Positions 16,144 through 24,890 of a DNA stretch of 39,986 bases are shown here, piece after piece. Position 1 is the stretch's first letter, and every line of letters begins with the position of its first letter. Made by a program: the position numbers and the translations under genes. Under the pieces are notes generated by a model, which was given only the letters and a program-made list of their open reading frames with translations, searched no databases and was not told where the DNA came from. Source of the stretch: JBBDRX01 sp040905245 (GTDB lineage: Bacteria; Bacteroidota; Rhodothermia; Balneolales; Balneolaceae); contig JBBDRX010000051.1 in NCBI GenBank assembly GCA_040905245.1, forward strand, positions 1 to 39,986, read 5' to 3'.

Positions 16144-17517
16144 TCACTTTTCGATGTTATACTTCTTCATTTTGTTATAGACGTGGCTCCGCTGAATATC
16201 GATCGCTTCCGCCGTCTGACTCACGTTCCAGCCATTCTCTTCGAGTTTTCTCAACAGAAAGAGACGTTCGGCCTCCTCCTTGAAGTCCTGAAAGGTACGG
16301 CTTCGTTCGATTAATTCATCCAGTTCCTGCTCGGTTTTCCGCTGGCGCTGTACATACGTTTCTACATCGGCGCGGGTGATCGTCTCACTTCCGGAGAGAA
16401 GAACCAGCCTCTCCACAACGTTCTGCAGCTCCCGGACATTTCCCGGCCAGATCATCTGCTCCAGCGCTTCCATCGCACCCTCATCGAATGACCGGCCGGC
16501 ATAGAGAATCTCGTCACTGGCCAACTGTTCCAGAAAGTGCCCGGCCAGCGGGGGAATATCTTCCCGCCGTTCCCGCAATGGTGGTACATGGATCGGAATG
16601 ACGTTCAGGCGATGGAAAAGGTCTTCCCGGAACCGTCCTCCGGCAATCTCCTCCTGCAGATCCTTGTTGGTCGCAGCCACCACCCGGACGTCCACAGAGA
16701 TCTCCTCGCTGCCTCCGACCCGTACCAGCCGGCTCTCCTGCAGTACCCGAAGTACCTTTGCCTGGGCTTCCGGGCTCATATCCCCGATTTCGTCCAGAAA
16801 AAGCGTCCCTCCCTCCGCCTGTTCAAACTTTCCGATACGTTGTCTGTCGGCGCCGGTGAAGGCCCCTTTTTCGTGGCCAAAGAGTTCACTTTCCAGCAAT
16901 TCGGCTGGAATCGCTGCGCAATTTACCGCCACAAACGGCCCGTCACTCCGGCGGCTTCTCTCATGGATCATCAACGCCACCATCTCCTTGCCCGTACCGT
17001 TCTCCCCTGTAATCAGGACACGGCTCGGGCTGGGGGCTACCTTGCGGACGACCTCTCTGACCTGCTCCATCGCACGGCTCTTCCCGACCAGTTTCGACTC
17101 TCCATAGAGCCGGCTGCGCATCTGCCGGTTCTCCTGCTGGAGCTGGCGCCTCCGCAGAGCGTTTCGAATCGAAACCAGCAGTCGGTTGAGATCCGGCGGT
17201 TTCTCCAGGAAATCCCAGGCTCCCCGACGGGTTGCTTCCACGGCAATCTCGATAGAACCGTGGCCGGAAATCAAAATAACAGGGACATCCAGCTCCCGAT
17301 CCTGCATTTCTGTAAGCACTTCCAGTCCGTCCATGCCCTGCATCTTGATATCGAGCAGCATCAGGTCTACCGACTCCTTCTCCAGCAGAGCCAACGCCTC
17401 TTCTCCGCCTGAAGCCTCCAGAATTCCATACCCTTCGAATTCCAGGATCTCCCGGAGCGTATTCCGGATACTCTGTTCATCGTCGGTGATCAGTAAGGTT
17501 TCTTTTCCTGAAGTCAT
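16144..17517 (-). CDS. NtrC-type sigma54-dependent response regulator
   Basis: A 457-aa three-domain regulator. The receiver domain (1-120) has acidic residues Asp12/Asp13, phospho-acceptor Asp56 in L-L-D-I-K-M, Ser84 and Lys106. The AAA+ domain has a Walker A GENGTGKE (171-178), the sigma54-contact loop GAFTGA (218-223), a Walker B G-G-T-L-F-L-D-E-I and an arginine-finger region. A Fis-type helix-turn-helix (N-V-S-Q-T-A-E-A-I-D-I-Q-R-S) lies at the C-terminus. It should activate sigma54 promoters after phosphorylation. No cognate kinase is encoded in the window. It lies between dacB (112 bp upstream) and folD (4 bp downstream); part of its 3' region is duplicated beyond folD. Confidence 0.93.
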   Translation of the reverse strand: MTSGKETLLITDDEQSIRNTLREILEFEGYGILEASGGEEALALLEKESVDLMLLDIKMQGMDGLEVLTEMQDRELDVPVILISGHGSIEIAVEATRRGAWDFLEKPPDLNRLLVSIRNALRRRQLQQENRQMRSRLYGESKLVGKSRAMEQVREVVRKVAPSPSRVLITGENGTGKEMVALMIHERSRRSDGPFVAVNCAAIPAELLESELFGHEKGAFTGADRQRIGKFEQAEGGTLFLDEIGDMSPEAQAKVLRVLQESRLVRVGGSEEISVDVRVVAATNKDLQEEIAGGRFREDLFHRLNVIPIHVPPLRERREDIPPLAGHFLEQLASDEILYAGRSFDEGAMEALEQMIWPGNVRELQNVVERLVLLSGSETITRADVETYVQRQRKTEQELDELIERSRTFQDFKEEAERLFLLRKLEENGWNVSQTAEAIDIQRSHVYNKMKKYNIEK

Positions 17518-17629
17518 TGGTTTCCTGTTTCCGGTCCCGTTAGACCCCTGCTGCCGGACGAAATGGGTCCGGATGGAACTCTCACCCGAAGAAGTATTCC
17601 GACAGACGAGGATTCCCTGAAGGGTTCGA

Positions 17630-19075
17630 TCAATATACTGCGTAAAGATATTCCAGAATTCGCTCGTGCAGACGATCCATCGCCGAGGTCCGCATGGTGT
17701 AGTTGTTGGTAAATATGGTCACCACAATCTCCCGGCCGGTTCGGGCCTGCAGATAGCCGGCAAGGCTTCTCACTCCGGACAGATATCCGGTCTTGCCGTA
17801 AAAGTGCCCCCGGATGGGACTTCCACCAAACCGGTGTTCCAGTGTACCGCTGCGCCCCGCTTCGGCCAGACTGGCGAGGTAGATTTCAAATTTATCACTA
17901 CGGGCCATCTCCACAAGAACACGGTTCACATCCGAGGCTCGTATCAGATTGGCCGGAGCCATACCCGATGCATCCCGCATGTACACGCGGGAGGTATCCA
18001 CTCCCACTGTCTGAAGATACCCCTCAATGGCCTTCAGCCCGTTTTCCGTGGTTCCAGGAGTCCCATATGCCTCAACCGCAAGTTCCTTCGCCAGCATCTC
18101 CGCATAAAAATTATCGCTCTCGGTATTTACCTGACGGATCATCTCCGAGACCGGAACCGATTCGTGCCGATCTATAAACCGGCAGGGACTCTCCCTGTAA
18201 GATACTTCCGGAGGGTTCACCTTCAGTTCTCCCTCCACTGTAATCCCTCTCTGATCCAGATAGCGGAGAAACGTATCGACAAAATAGAGAGAAGGGTTAT
18301 GTATTGAGAGCGGCTCCTCCTCCACATAGCCCTGTGGAAGGGTACTTCTCAACAGTATGGTATTGGTACCGGGAAGTCTTCGGTAGGACTCGTCATAGGC
18401 CGTTTCGGGCCCGGTAATCAACTGCTCATTGATAAAATCAATATAGTCCGTATTGAACGGAAACCAGCGAATTTCCGGACGAGATCCCGGCGGCCCGTCA
18501 GCAAACACATCCAGATTCACCACGTTCTTGTTAAAGGAGAGTGCGCTGAGCTCCACGGCGTAGTAGAAGGAGAGGTCGTCCCACTCCCATCCTCTCGGCC
18601 ATGGCTGGTCATCGAACCGGCTGTCGTCGGCAATCAAATCCCCTTCGATTCGTTCGATCCCCTCGTCGGCCAGGGCCGCTGCCCACTTTTCGAACAGAAA
18701 CAGCGGATCGGAATAGAAATCGTCATTGATGGAAGGATCCCCCCCGCCCCGAACAATCAGATCCCCCCTCCAGACGGTATCTTCCTGTCCTCCGACCCCG
18801 CAAAGCGTTGTCTCGAACGTATAGTCAGAACCCAGTTCCTGGAGGTAGGCTGCCGTTACCAGCAGTTTCTGAATCGAAGCGGGACGCACCAGCCGGTCCG
18901 GTTCTACAGCCTCCAGAATACCACCATCGCGATCCATTACAACAACAGACCAGAAGGAATCGGAGGCCCCGCCCTCCTGAATAATCTGCCGGATTCCCTT
19001 TTGCCTGGCATCTGCCCCATCCGGGGCCGTCAGCAACGGCAGCAGCAGAATAAAAACGAAAGACAGGTATCTCAT
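17630..19075 (-). CDS. dacB: PBP4-type D-alanyl-D-alanine carboxypeptidase/endopeptidase
   Basis: Periplasmic class C low-molecular-weight penicillin-binding protein (peptidase family S13) that trims or cleaves peptidoglycan cross-links. An N-terminal signal peptide (hydrophobic core SFVFILLLPLL, likely cut after A-D-A) precedes the mature domain. The catalytic SxxK is S67-I-Q-K70, the SxN motif is S-D-N in T-E-S-D-N-F-Y-A-E, and KTG appears in Y-G-K-T-G-Y-L-S-G. G-G-G-D-P-S-I and the D-D-S-R-F segment are also family hallmarks. The 481-aa length is normal. The gene starts 6 bp after the ptsN stop, implying cotranscription. All catalytic residues are present, so it should be active. Confidence 0.93.
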   Translation of the reverse strand: MRYLSFVFILLLPLLTAPDGADARQKGIRQIIQEGGASDSFWSVVVMDRDGGILEAVEPDRLVRPASIQKLLVTAAYLQELGSDYTFETTLCGVGGQEDTVWRGDLIVRGGGDPSINDDFYSDPLFLFEKWAAALADEGIERIEGDLIADDSRFDDQPWPRGWEWDDLSFYYAVELSALSFNKNVVNLDVFADGPPGSRPEIRWFPFNTDYIDFINEQLITGPETAYDESYRRLPGTNTILLRSTLPQGYVEEEPLSIHNPSLYFVDTFLRYLDQRGITVEGELKVNPPEVSYRESPCRFIDRHESVPVSEMIRQVNTESDNFYAEMLAKELAVEAYGTPGTTENGLKAIEGYLQTVGVDTSRVYMRDASGMAPANLIRASDVNRVLVEMARSDKFEIYLASLAEAGRSGTLEHRFGGSPIRGHFYGKTGYLSGVRSLAGYLQARTGREIVVTIFTNNYTMRTSAMDRLHERILEYLYAVY

Positions 19076-19081
19076 ACGAGG

Positions 19082-19552
19082 TCAGGAGTCAAAGTAGTGG
19101 CGCTCCTCCTCCCGGAAGTGTTCCAAAATTTCACCGGGACTTTCACATTGAAGCAGGCGCTCCCGAAAAGAGTTGCTGTTCATCAGGCGGGAAATTCGGC
19201 TCAAAAATTTGATATGAATACTGTTTTTGCTCTCCGGGCCCACCAGCAAAAACACGATTTCCACCGGATTCTGGTCGATGGAATCGTAGTCCACCGGTTT
19301 CTCAAGGATCGCGAAACAGGCGTGATTCTCTGTCACTCCATTCGCTTTACCGTGAGGGATGGCAAGCCCCTTTCCGACCCCTGTGGACATAATCTCTTCC
19401 CGCTCGAATACCGCCTCCCGTATCGATTCCAGCTGTTTGCCGTCCACCTGGCCGGACAACAGGTCCACCAACCGGTTCAACAGCTCTTTTTTGTCTCCGA
19501 CCCGGAGGTTGTGAAGTATGGTCTCTTCAGATAGCAACGAATGGATTGTCAT
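19082..19552 (-). CDS. ptsN: PtsN-like PTS EIIA (nitrogen/fructose-type) domain protein
   Basis: A 156-aa single-domain EIIA of the fructose/mannitol/Ntr family. The phospho-accepting histidine is His67 in G-L-A-I-P-H-G-K-A, preceded by V-F-E-R-E-E-I-M-S-T-G-V-G-K-G. V-E-I-V-F-L-L-V-G-P marks the following strand. It has no EIIB/EIIC partner here, so a regulatory role like that of EIIA-Ntr is more likely than sugar transport. I chose the ATG at 19552 (MTIHSLLSEETI), the usual family start; an in-frame ATG at 19585 adds 11 unmatched residues. It is the first gene of a probable ptsN-dacB-regulator-folD transcript. Its proximity to a sigma54 activator recalls the rpoN-ptsN link in other bacteria, but that is inference. 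Confidence 0.85.
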   Translation of the reverse strand: MTIHSLLSEETILHNLRVGDKKELLNRLVDLLSGQVDGKQLESIREAVFEREEIMSTGVGKGLAIPHGKANGVTENHACFAILEKPVDYDSIDQNPVEIVFLLVGPESKNSIHIKFLSRISRLMNSNSFRERLLQCESPGEILEHFREEERHYFDS

Positions 19553-19592
19553 GAAATATCCTGTCTGTTGGCCCGGCTTTTTCATCGAAATC

Positions 19593-19604
19593 CCACTTTA
19601 GTGG
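19593..19604. promoter_or_regulatory. Short palindrome in the ptsN leader
   Basis: CCACT-TT-AGTGG lies between the ptsN promoter and its start codon, in the presumed 5' leader. It could be an operator or a small hairpin. Nothing else supports a function. Confidence 0.2.
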
Positions 19605-19611
19605 AACCATC

Positions 19612-19645
19612 CCAATATAGGGACGCAGACAGCTATCATTCAAAA
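19612..19645 (-). promoter_or_regulatory. Promoter of ptsN
   Basis: On the minus strand TTTTG (19645-19641), 21 bp, then TATATTGG (19619-19612). The -7 box resembles the men-operon boxes. A start near 19606 would give a leader of about 50 nt. Confidence 0.5.
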
Positions 19646-19725
19646 GGAAATTCCAAAACCCGAAACTCTCCTTTCGCCCATTTTTTGCTACCTTTCGGGC
19701 ACTTTGCAACCGTGAATTTATAACC

Positions 19726-20388
19726 ATGATCCGATCCATTCGCGCCCTGCTGGCCAAGGAGCTCTCCATGGAGCTGAGGACCCGTTACATCCTCAACACC
19801 GTACTGGCCTTTTCTGCCGCCTCCCTGCTGCTGATCCTGTTCACCCTCCGGGCAGACCAGCTGGACCCCACCCCGAGAAGCGGCCTGGTATGGATCATCA
19901 TTCTGTTTGCCGCCATGGCCGGTATGGCCCGCTCTTTCGTCGCCGAAAGCGACCAGAAGACGTGGGACCTGTTGAGGCTCCACGGCCGGGCAAGCGACAT
20001 CTACCTCGGGAAACTGCTCTACAATACCCTCTTTCTGCTATCACTGAACCTTTTCACATTCTTGCTCTATCTGTTTTTGATGAACAGCGCTGTGGCCGAC
20101 GGATTCTACCTCTTTCTCGCTATCTTTTTTGGTGCCCTCGGCCTGGCCTCCGTAACCACACTGACCTCGGCCATGATCGCCCGGGCAGACCGCAGGGGAG
20201 CCATTTTCTCTGTACTTTCCATTCCGCTTTTGGTTCCATTGTTGCTTATCTTGACCCGAGTAACGAGAGTCGCCCTTGTGGGCGGTGCCGATGGCGAAAC
20301 CCTCAGTGACACCATGGCCCTGATCGGTTATGCCGGAGTCACGGTAACCACCGGCCTGCTCTTGTTCGATTATATCTGGGAAGAATAG
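19726..20388 (+). CDS. ccmB: CcmB-like cytochrome c maturation ABC permease
   Basis: A 220-aa membrane protein with six hydrophobic segments, matching the length and layout of CcmB, the permease of the heme-handling CcmABCD system. The N-terminal R-A-L-L-A-K-E-L-S-M-E-L-R-T-R followed by Y-I-L-N-T-V-L-A-F is typical. The cytoplasmic segment S-D-Q-K-T-W-D-L-L-R-L plus Y-L-G-K-L-L-Y-N also matches. No ccmA, ccmC or ccmE is adjacent, so partners must lie elsewhere. It is followed after 9 bp by holB and probably heads a six-gene transcript ending at 24881. No convincing promoter was found in the gap before it. Confidence 0.85.
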   Translation: MIRSIRALLAKELSMELRTRYILNTVLAFSAASLLLILFTLRADQLDPTPRSGLVWIIILFAAMAGMARSFVAESDQKTWDLLRLHGRASDIYLGKLLYNTLFLLSLNLFTFLLYLFLMNSAVADGFYLFLAIFFGALGLASVTTLTSAMIARADRRGAIFSVLSIPLLVPLLLILTRVTRVALVGGADGETLSDTMALIGYAGVTVTTGLLLFDYIWEE

Positions 20389-20397
20389 ATAATCCTC

Positions 20398-21633
20398 ATG
20401 ACTTCCGACCCTTCCGCTTCCGTTTCGTCTATCCGCTTTGGCAACAGACGCCTGGTCGGCCAATCCCGGGCACGGGAACAGATTGTCCAGGCGGTCGATT
20501 CGGGCCGCCTCTCTCATGCCTGGCTTCTCTCCGGGCCGGAAGGAAGTGGAAAAACCGCCTTCGCCCTCGCATTCGCCGAATTGCTGAACGGAATTGAAAA
20601 TCTGAGTGAACTGGGAGATGCCCGGAATAGCCGGAAATCCAGCTGGCGAAACCATCCGGACATTCATCTGTTTCTACCGATTCCATCCTCTCTTGCAATA
20701 AATGAACACGCCAGAGCGCGGGAGATGAAAGAGCGGCTCAATTTGCTGGAGGAAGATCCATACGAGATTGTCAACTTCGCGCAGCGGCCCTCACTCGACG
20801 ACGGGGATTTTTCCAAAAACCTGCAGGCGTTCTATCCGATTAAATACTTTAGTGACCATATCCGAAAAACCAGTTTTCACAAACCCAACGAGGGGGACTA
20901 TACGGTTGTGATACTGATCGGTGTCGAAACCATGGGCAATGAAGCGGCCAACGCCTTTTTGAAATTACTGGAGGAGCCCCCTCCCAACCTGGTATTTCTG
21001 TTAACGACTACCGGCCGGGAGAAACTGCTCCCGACTCTGCTCTCCCGCTGCCAGCAGATCCGGTTCAACCCGTTATCGGACCAGGAGATCACCGATGCGC
21101 TGATCCGATACGATGGGCGGGACCCTGCACAGGCAGAATGGCTTGCGAGAGTGGCGTCCGGAAACTACACCATGGCACGCAATTTTGACCCGGAAGCGCT
21201 CGAACAGGGACGCCGGGAGCTGATTTCGTTTCTCCGGCGGGCCTACATCCAGGACGCATCCAACCTGATTCCAGTCATTCGGCAGTGGCACAACAAGCTG
21301 AATACCGAAAACCAGATTGGCCTCTGTAACACTCTGGAACTCCTGTTAAGGGATCTGATGATCTACCGGCAGACCGAGGACCCTTCCCTGATCACCAACA
21401 TCGACCAACTGGAGGTGATCCGGAAGTTCTGCGAATCGCTGCAGGATGCCCGGCTGGACGATATGATCCGGTCGCTGGCAGAAGCCCGGCAGCTGATCGG
21501 CCGCAATGTTCAGTTCAAAATTGTGTTTACAACCCTCGCATTTCGTTTTTTCAACCTGATGCGGGGCATCGATCCCGTAATACCCGACTTTGAAGAGTGG
21601 AAACACCTTCCCGCACAAACCGATATACTCTGA
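20398..21633 (+). CDS. holB: DNA polymerase III delta' subunit-like clamp-loader ATPase
   Basis: A 411-aa AAA+ protein of the clamp-loader family. L-V-G-Q opens the domain, Walker A is G-P-E-G-S-G-K-T (about residues 41-48), and N-E-A-A-N-A-F-L-K-L-L-E-E-P-P is the strong delta'/gamma signature. T-L-L-S-R-C-Q-Q-I-R-F is the SRC arginine-finger motif. The zinc cysteines seen in DnaX are absent, favouring delta' over gamma/tau. It is longer than E. coli HolB (334 aa), with an extra stretch around residues 60-150. It sits 4 bp before dapF. Confidence 0.87.
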   Translation: MTSDPSASVSSIRFGNRRLVGQSRAREQIVQAVDSGRLSHAWLLSGPEGSGKTAFALAFAELLNGIENLSELGDARNSRKSSWRNHPDIHLFLPIPSSLAINEHARAREMKERLNLLEEDPYEIVNFAQRPSLDDGDFSKNLQAFYPIKYFSDHIRKTSFHKPNEGDYTVVILIGVETMGNEAANAFLKLLEEPPPNLVFLLTTTGREKLLPTLLSRCQQIRFNPLSDQEITDALIRYDGRDPAQAEWLARVASGNYTMARNFDPEALEQGRRELISFLRRAYIQDASNLIPVIRQWHNKLNTENQIGLCNTLELLLRDLMIYRQTEDPSLITNIDQLEVIRKFCESLQDARLDDMIRSLAEARQLIGRNVQFKIVFTTLAFRFFNLMRGIDPVIPDFEEWKHLPAQTDIL

Positions 21634-21637
21634 TCCC

Positions 21638-22459
21638 ATGTCCGATCCACTTCGATTTATCAAAATGCAGGCGACCGGAAACGATTTTGTATTGATCGAC
21701 AACCGCCACGGCCATATCCGGCCCGATGAACTGGCAGACACGGCTCGTCGCCTGAGCCACAGAAAATACGGTATCGGTTCCGACGGACTCATCCTTCTGG
21801 AAAAAGAACCGAAAGGCGACGGGATTATCATGCACTATAAAAACCCCGACGGCAGTGACGCCGGAATGTGCGGGAACGGCGCCCGCTGCTTTGTCCGGTT
21901 CGCCCGCATGCTCGGCTACCCCGACCCAACCCCCTTCCGGGTTCATGACAAATACTACATCGGCCAGAGCAACCGGGACAATGTATCCATAAAATTCCCA
22001 CTCGAAACAACCGTAAAGCCTCTCACCGTTGACGGCGAGGACCTGCTACAGGTCTACACCAACACCGAGCACGTCGTCTGCGAAGCCGGTACTCCGGAGC
22101 TTCGGGACGAAGCCGCACTGATCCAGCGCGGCCGGGCTCTTCGCCTGCATCGGGACTTTGCCCCGAAAGGGACCAATGTCAACTTTATGAAGGGACAGAG
22201 CCCGGACCGGGTGGAACTGCAGACCTACGAACGCGGAGTGGAAAACCTGACGCTGGCCTGCGGAACGGGAGCCATTGCCACCGCCCTCGCCTGGCACAAC
22301 CGGAGAAACGGCCCAGGCGGCAGTCAGCAGACCACAGTAAGCACAAAAGGTGGTGACCTCTCCGTTACGTTCGACTACGACAGCAAAACCGGAAAGTATC
22401 GTAATATCCGGCTGGAAGGACCCGCCGAGCGTGTATTTGACGGAACGTTTTACCTCTGA
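21638..22459 (+). CDS. dapF: Diaminopimelate epimerase
   Basis: Cofactor-free epimerase converting LL- to meso-diaminopimelate for lysine and peptidoglycan. The two catalytic cysteines are Cys78 in G-M-C-G-N-G-A-R-C and Cys208 in L-A-C-G-T-G-A-I-A-T-A. The N-terminal F-I-K-M-Q-A-T-G-N-D-F-V is also canonical. The length is 273 aa. I chose the ATG at 21638, 4 bp after the holB stop; the upstream in-frame codons belong to holB in another frame. The next gene starts 13 bp after its stop. Confidence 0.96.
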   Translation: MSDPLRFIKMQATGNDFVLIDNRHGHIRPDELADTARRLSHRKYGIGSDGLILLEKEPKGDGIIMHYKNPDGSDAGMCGNGARCFVRFARMLGYPDPTPFRVHDKYYIGQSNRDNVSIKFPLETTVKPLTVDGEDLLQVYTNTEHVVCEAGTPELRDEAALIQRGRALRLHRDFAPKGTNVNFMKGQSPDRVELQTYERGVENLTLACGTGAIATALAWHNRRNGPGGSQQTTVSTKGGDLSVTFDYDSKTGKYRNIRLEGPAERVFDGTFYL

Positions 22460-22472
22460 GGAGAGTACTCAA

Positions 22473-23678
22473 TTGAAACGACTGATTACATTTGCATCCA
22501 TTTTTCTGGGAACGGCCCTGCTGATCTTTCTGCTGGTTTTCGGGTTGAACCGGGAGGCGATGAAGCTTGTATTCGACAACCGGGATGCCATCTCCGAGGG
22601 GAGTGAGTGGGTAGAAAAAACTTACTCCATGTCCGGCCTGGCCGATTATATTTCCGAGCATCCGGATCTGGTCTCTGTTTACAGCATTGAACCGGGTAAC
22701 CCGGAGGCAACCATCGCCTGGGCCGAAGCGACTCCCCGTCCGATGGGTATGCTCTCCTCGTATCTCCTTCTGACAGCCTACGCCTCGGTAATGGAGAATG
22801 GAGACATCGATCCCGGTGAAGAGATCTCTCTGGACGATGTGCGGAGGTTTCAACTGCCCCGAATCGGCGACCGGAAACTCGAACAGGCTGTCCGGCTGGC
22901 AAAAGCGCAACCAGGCAGCCGGGATGGCGGTACGATCATCCAAATCGACGAAGGCCTCTCCCTATTGGCCAAAACAAAAAGCCCTGCTCTCTTCGACTAC
23001 CTCCTCTCACGGCTGGGACACGCTCCCCTGGTCCGTCTCTACGAGCAACTCGGCTTGCAGGAAACCGACCTGCCACTGCCCCATTCCGGAATCCTCCTCA
23101 CACTTGCACCCTCTATCCAGGGAATAGACGCCGCGACGATCCTCAGCTACTGGCAGGAAGCGGGGCAACGGTCATTCGAAATTGAAGCAACAGCCAACAG
23201 CCTGGCATTTGCGGAGGGAGACAACCGGGAAAGCTGGATTCGCATACTGGAAGAAAATCGACTGGGACTCGATTTTCAGCAGCAAAAAGAGATTCTCTCC
23301 CTGTTTCCGAAAACGACTGCCAGAGAGATCGTTCGCCTGCTCGATCAGATGCTTCGCGGCGAACTGGTCTCTCCCGAGGTGAGCGAACGGGTTCGGGAGT
23401 GGCTCTCCTATCCTGTCAATGAGAGCCGGCTCGGGCAGCATTTTTCCAGCTATGGCGCACTCTACGACAGCCGCCTGGGCCTTCTGAACGGCATGGACTT
23501 CGGAACCAACCTCAACGGAGACAAACGAATTCAGGCTCTCTTTTTTGACCGGATTCACCTGGCCGTCTGGTTCCATATGTCCAGCAACCTCATGCATCAG
23601 GAGTTTCTGCAGCGGATCATCCGGGACAAATCCCTGTACCAAACATTAAAACAGGCCACAACCGATACGACCTCATGA
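22473..23678 (+). CDS. Membrane-anchored class A beta-lactamase-fold protein lacking catalytic residues
   Basis: A 401-aa protein with an N-terminal membrane anchor (residues about 5-25). The layout resembles class A beta-lactamase/serine hydrolases: L-L-L-T-A-Y-A-S-V-M-E-N-G-D-I-D-P-G-E-E matches the helix after the nucleophile. A-L-F-D-Y-L-L-S-R-L-G...L-Y-E-Q-L-G-L-Q-E-T-D-L matches the segment around SDN. The SxxK position instead reads about P-R-P-M-G-M (88-93), SDN is replaced by S-P-A, and no KTG is seen, so it is probably non-catalytic. I chose the TTG at 22473 because GGAG (22459-22462) lies 10 bp upstream; the frame upstream lies inside dapF. It overlaps the next gene by ATGA. A binding or scaffolding role is inference. 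Confidence 0.65.
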   Translation: MKRLITFASIFLGTALLIFLLVFGLNREAMKLVFDNRDAISEGSEWVEKTYSMSGLADYISEHPDLVSVYSIEPGNPEATIAWAEATPRPMGMLSSYLLLTAYASVMENGDIDPGEEISLDDVRRFQLPRIGDRKLEQAVRLAKAQPGSRDGGTIIQIDEGLSLLAKTKSPALFDYLLSRLGHAPLVRLYEQLGLQETDLPLPHSGILLTLAPSIQGIDAATILSYWQEAGQRSFEIEATANSLAFAEGDNRESWIRILEENRLGLDFQQQKEILSLFPKTTAREIVRLLDQMLRGELVSPEVSERVREWLSYPVNESRLGQHFSSYGALYDSRLGLLNGMDFGTNLNGDKRIQALFFDRIHLAVWFHMSSNLMHQEFLQRIIRDKSLYQTLKQATTDTTS

Positions 23679-24163
23679 ACAAATTTCACCTGATCTATCT
23701 TGCCTGGCTGCTGCCACTCTATTTTCTGGCCATGCACACCTATCAGTGGATCACGCTGAATGGAGCGGAAAGAACATATGAAGAGGGGGAGAGTTACGTT
23801 GCGGATGTAATCGACTTTGATGTGAAACAGATTGCTGCTCAAACCAGTGGATACATTGTCCTGGCCTTTGATACAAACGAGGGAGAAGAGATCGAACAGC
23901 GACTCTCCCTGTCCGTTCAGATGGCACAGGTCATCAGCGATTCCGAGCGCATTCCCATCCGATACCTCTCCGATTCGCCTCAGGATATCGTCATCATGAG
24001 CACCTATTCGTTGCAGCGAAATGTGATCCGGGTCAACCTCGCTGTCACAATGATTGGCCTGATTACCGGCATCATTATCGCTTTTTATGCCTCACGGTAC
24101 GCCAGACGTCGAATTCGTGATGGTGAACCGACCCTTAGAATAGAACGGACCGACCGGGAGTAA
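23675..24163 (+). CDS. Two-helix membrane protein, DUF3592-like
   Basis: A 162-aa protein with a membrane helix at each end (about residues 5-25 and 118-140). Between them is an approximately 90-residue beta-rich loop reading roughly S-Y-V-A-D-V-I-D-F-D-V...Y-I-V-L-A-F-D-T...I-P-I-R-Y-L. The pattern of a strand, a Y-V/L-x-F segment and a P-V-R/K-Y-L-like motif followed by a second helix is reminiscent of DUF3592 proteins; I cannot confirm this. A basic R-Y-A-R-R-R-I-R tail marks the cytoplasmic side. It starts in an ATGA overlap with the beta-lactamase-fold gene, suggesting the two proteins act together, possibly as a membrane pair. Confidence 0.6.
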   Translation: MNKFHLIYLAWLLPLYFLAMHTYQWITLNGAERTYEEGESYVADVIDFDVKQIAAQTSGYIVLAFDTNEGEEIEQRLSLSVQMAQVISDSERIPIRYLSDSPQDIVIMSTYSLQRNVIRVNLAVTMIGLITGIIIAFYASRYARRRIRDGEPTLRIERTDRE

Positions 24164-24167
24164 CGAC

Positions 24168-24881
24168 ATGAGTACCCTCTATTTGATCCCGACACCGCTC
24201 GGCAAACAGAAAGAGAATGTCTCCCTTCCTGAGCATACACTGGAGGTCGTCCGCGAGCTGCGACAGTTTATTGTCGAAAACATACGAACCAGCCAGAGCT
24301 TTCTCCAATGGATCGGCCATCCGCTCAAGCCGTTCGAGCCGGAATTCAGAGTCCTGAACCGAAAGACTCCCGACCACGAGATTTATAGTTTCCTCAAACT
24401 GCTTCAGAACGGTGATACCGGCCTGATGTCCGAAGCAGGAGCTCCGGCTGTTGCCGATCCAGGGGCCCAACTGGTACGAATGGCACATGATACCGGCCAT
24501 CAGGTTGTCCCGCTCACCGGGCCCTCTTCGATCGTACTGGCCCTGATGGCCTCCGGGCTGAATGGCCAGCAATTTACCTTTCACGGTTATCTCCCTGTAG
24601 ACACAGGCCACCGCAAAAACGCCCTTCGAAGCCTGGAACAACAGGCAGTCAGGAACCACTCCACAGAGATCTTTATGGAAGCCCCTTTCCGGAACAACTC
24701 CATGCTGGAGAGCATTCTGGAGGCCTGCCAGCCCGAAACCCGCCTCTGTGTCGCCTGCAACCTCACCATGCCGGACGAATGGATTCGCACACGAACAGTA
24801 GCCCGATGGCGTGAAACCTCTCTTCCGGACCTGAACGGCCGGCCCGCGCTCTTCCTTCTGCACAATGAGTCCGGATTGTGA
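24168..24881 (+). CDS. RsmI-like SAM-dependent methyltransferase (tetrapyrrole-methylase fold)
   Basis: A 237-aa protein with the tetrapyrrole methylase fold seen in RsmI, the 16S rRNA C1402 2'-O-methyltransferase. Visible are L-Y-L-I-P-T-P-L-G at the N-terminus, M-S-E-A-G-A-P-A-V-A-D-P-G-A-Q-L-V and V-P-L-T-G-P-S-S-I-V-L-A-L-M-A-S-G-L. F-H-G-Y-L-P and M-E-A-P-F-R-N-N complete the pattern. It departs from classical RsmI in its diverged N-terminal region, resembling a Bacteroidota paralogue group, so an rRNA target is not assured. It starts 4 bp after the previous stop and is the last gene of the ccmB transcript. Confidence 0.82.
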   Translation: MSTLYLIPTPLGKQKENVSLPEHTLEVVRELRQFIVENIRTSQSFLQWIGHPLKPFEPEFRVLNRKTPDHEIYSFLKLLQNGDTGLMSEAGAPAVADPGAQLVRMAHDTGHQVVPLTGPSSIVLALMASGLNGQQFTFHGYLPVDTGHRKNALRSLEQQAVRNHSTEIFMEAPFRNNSMLESILEACQPETRLCVACNLTMPDEWIRTRTVARWRETSLPDLNGRPALFLLHNESGL

Positions 24882-24890
24882 TGATTGCAA

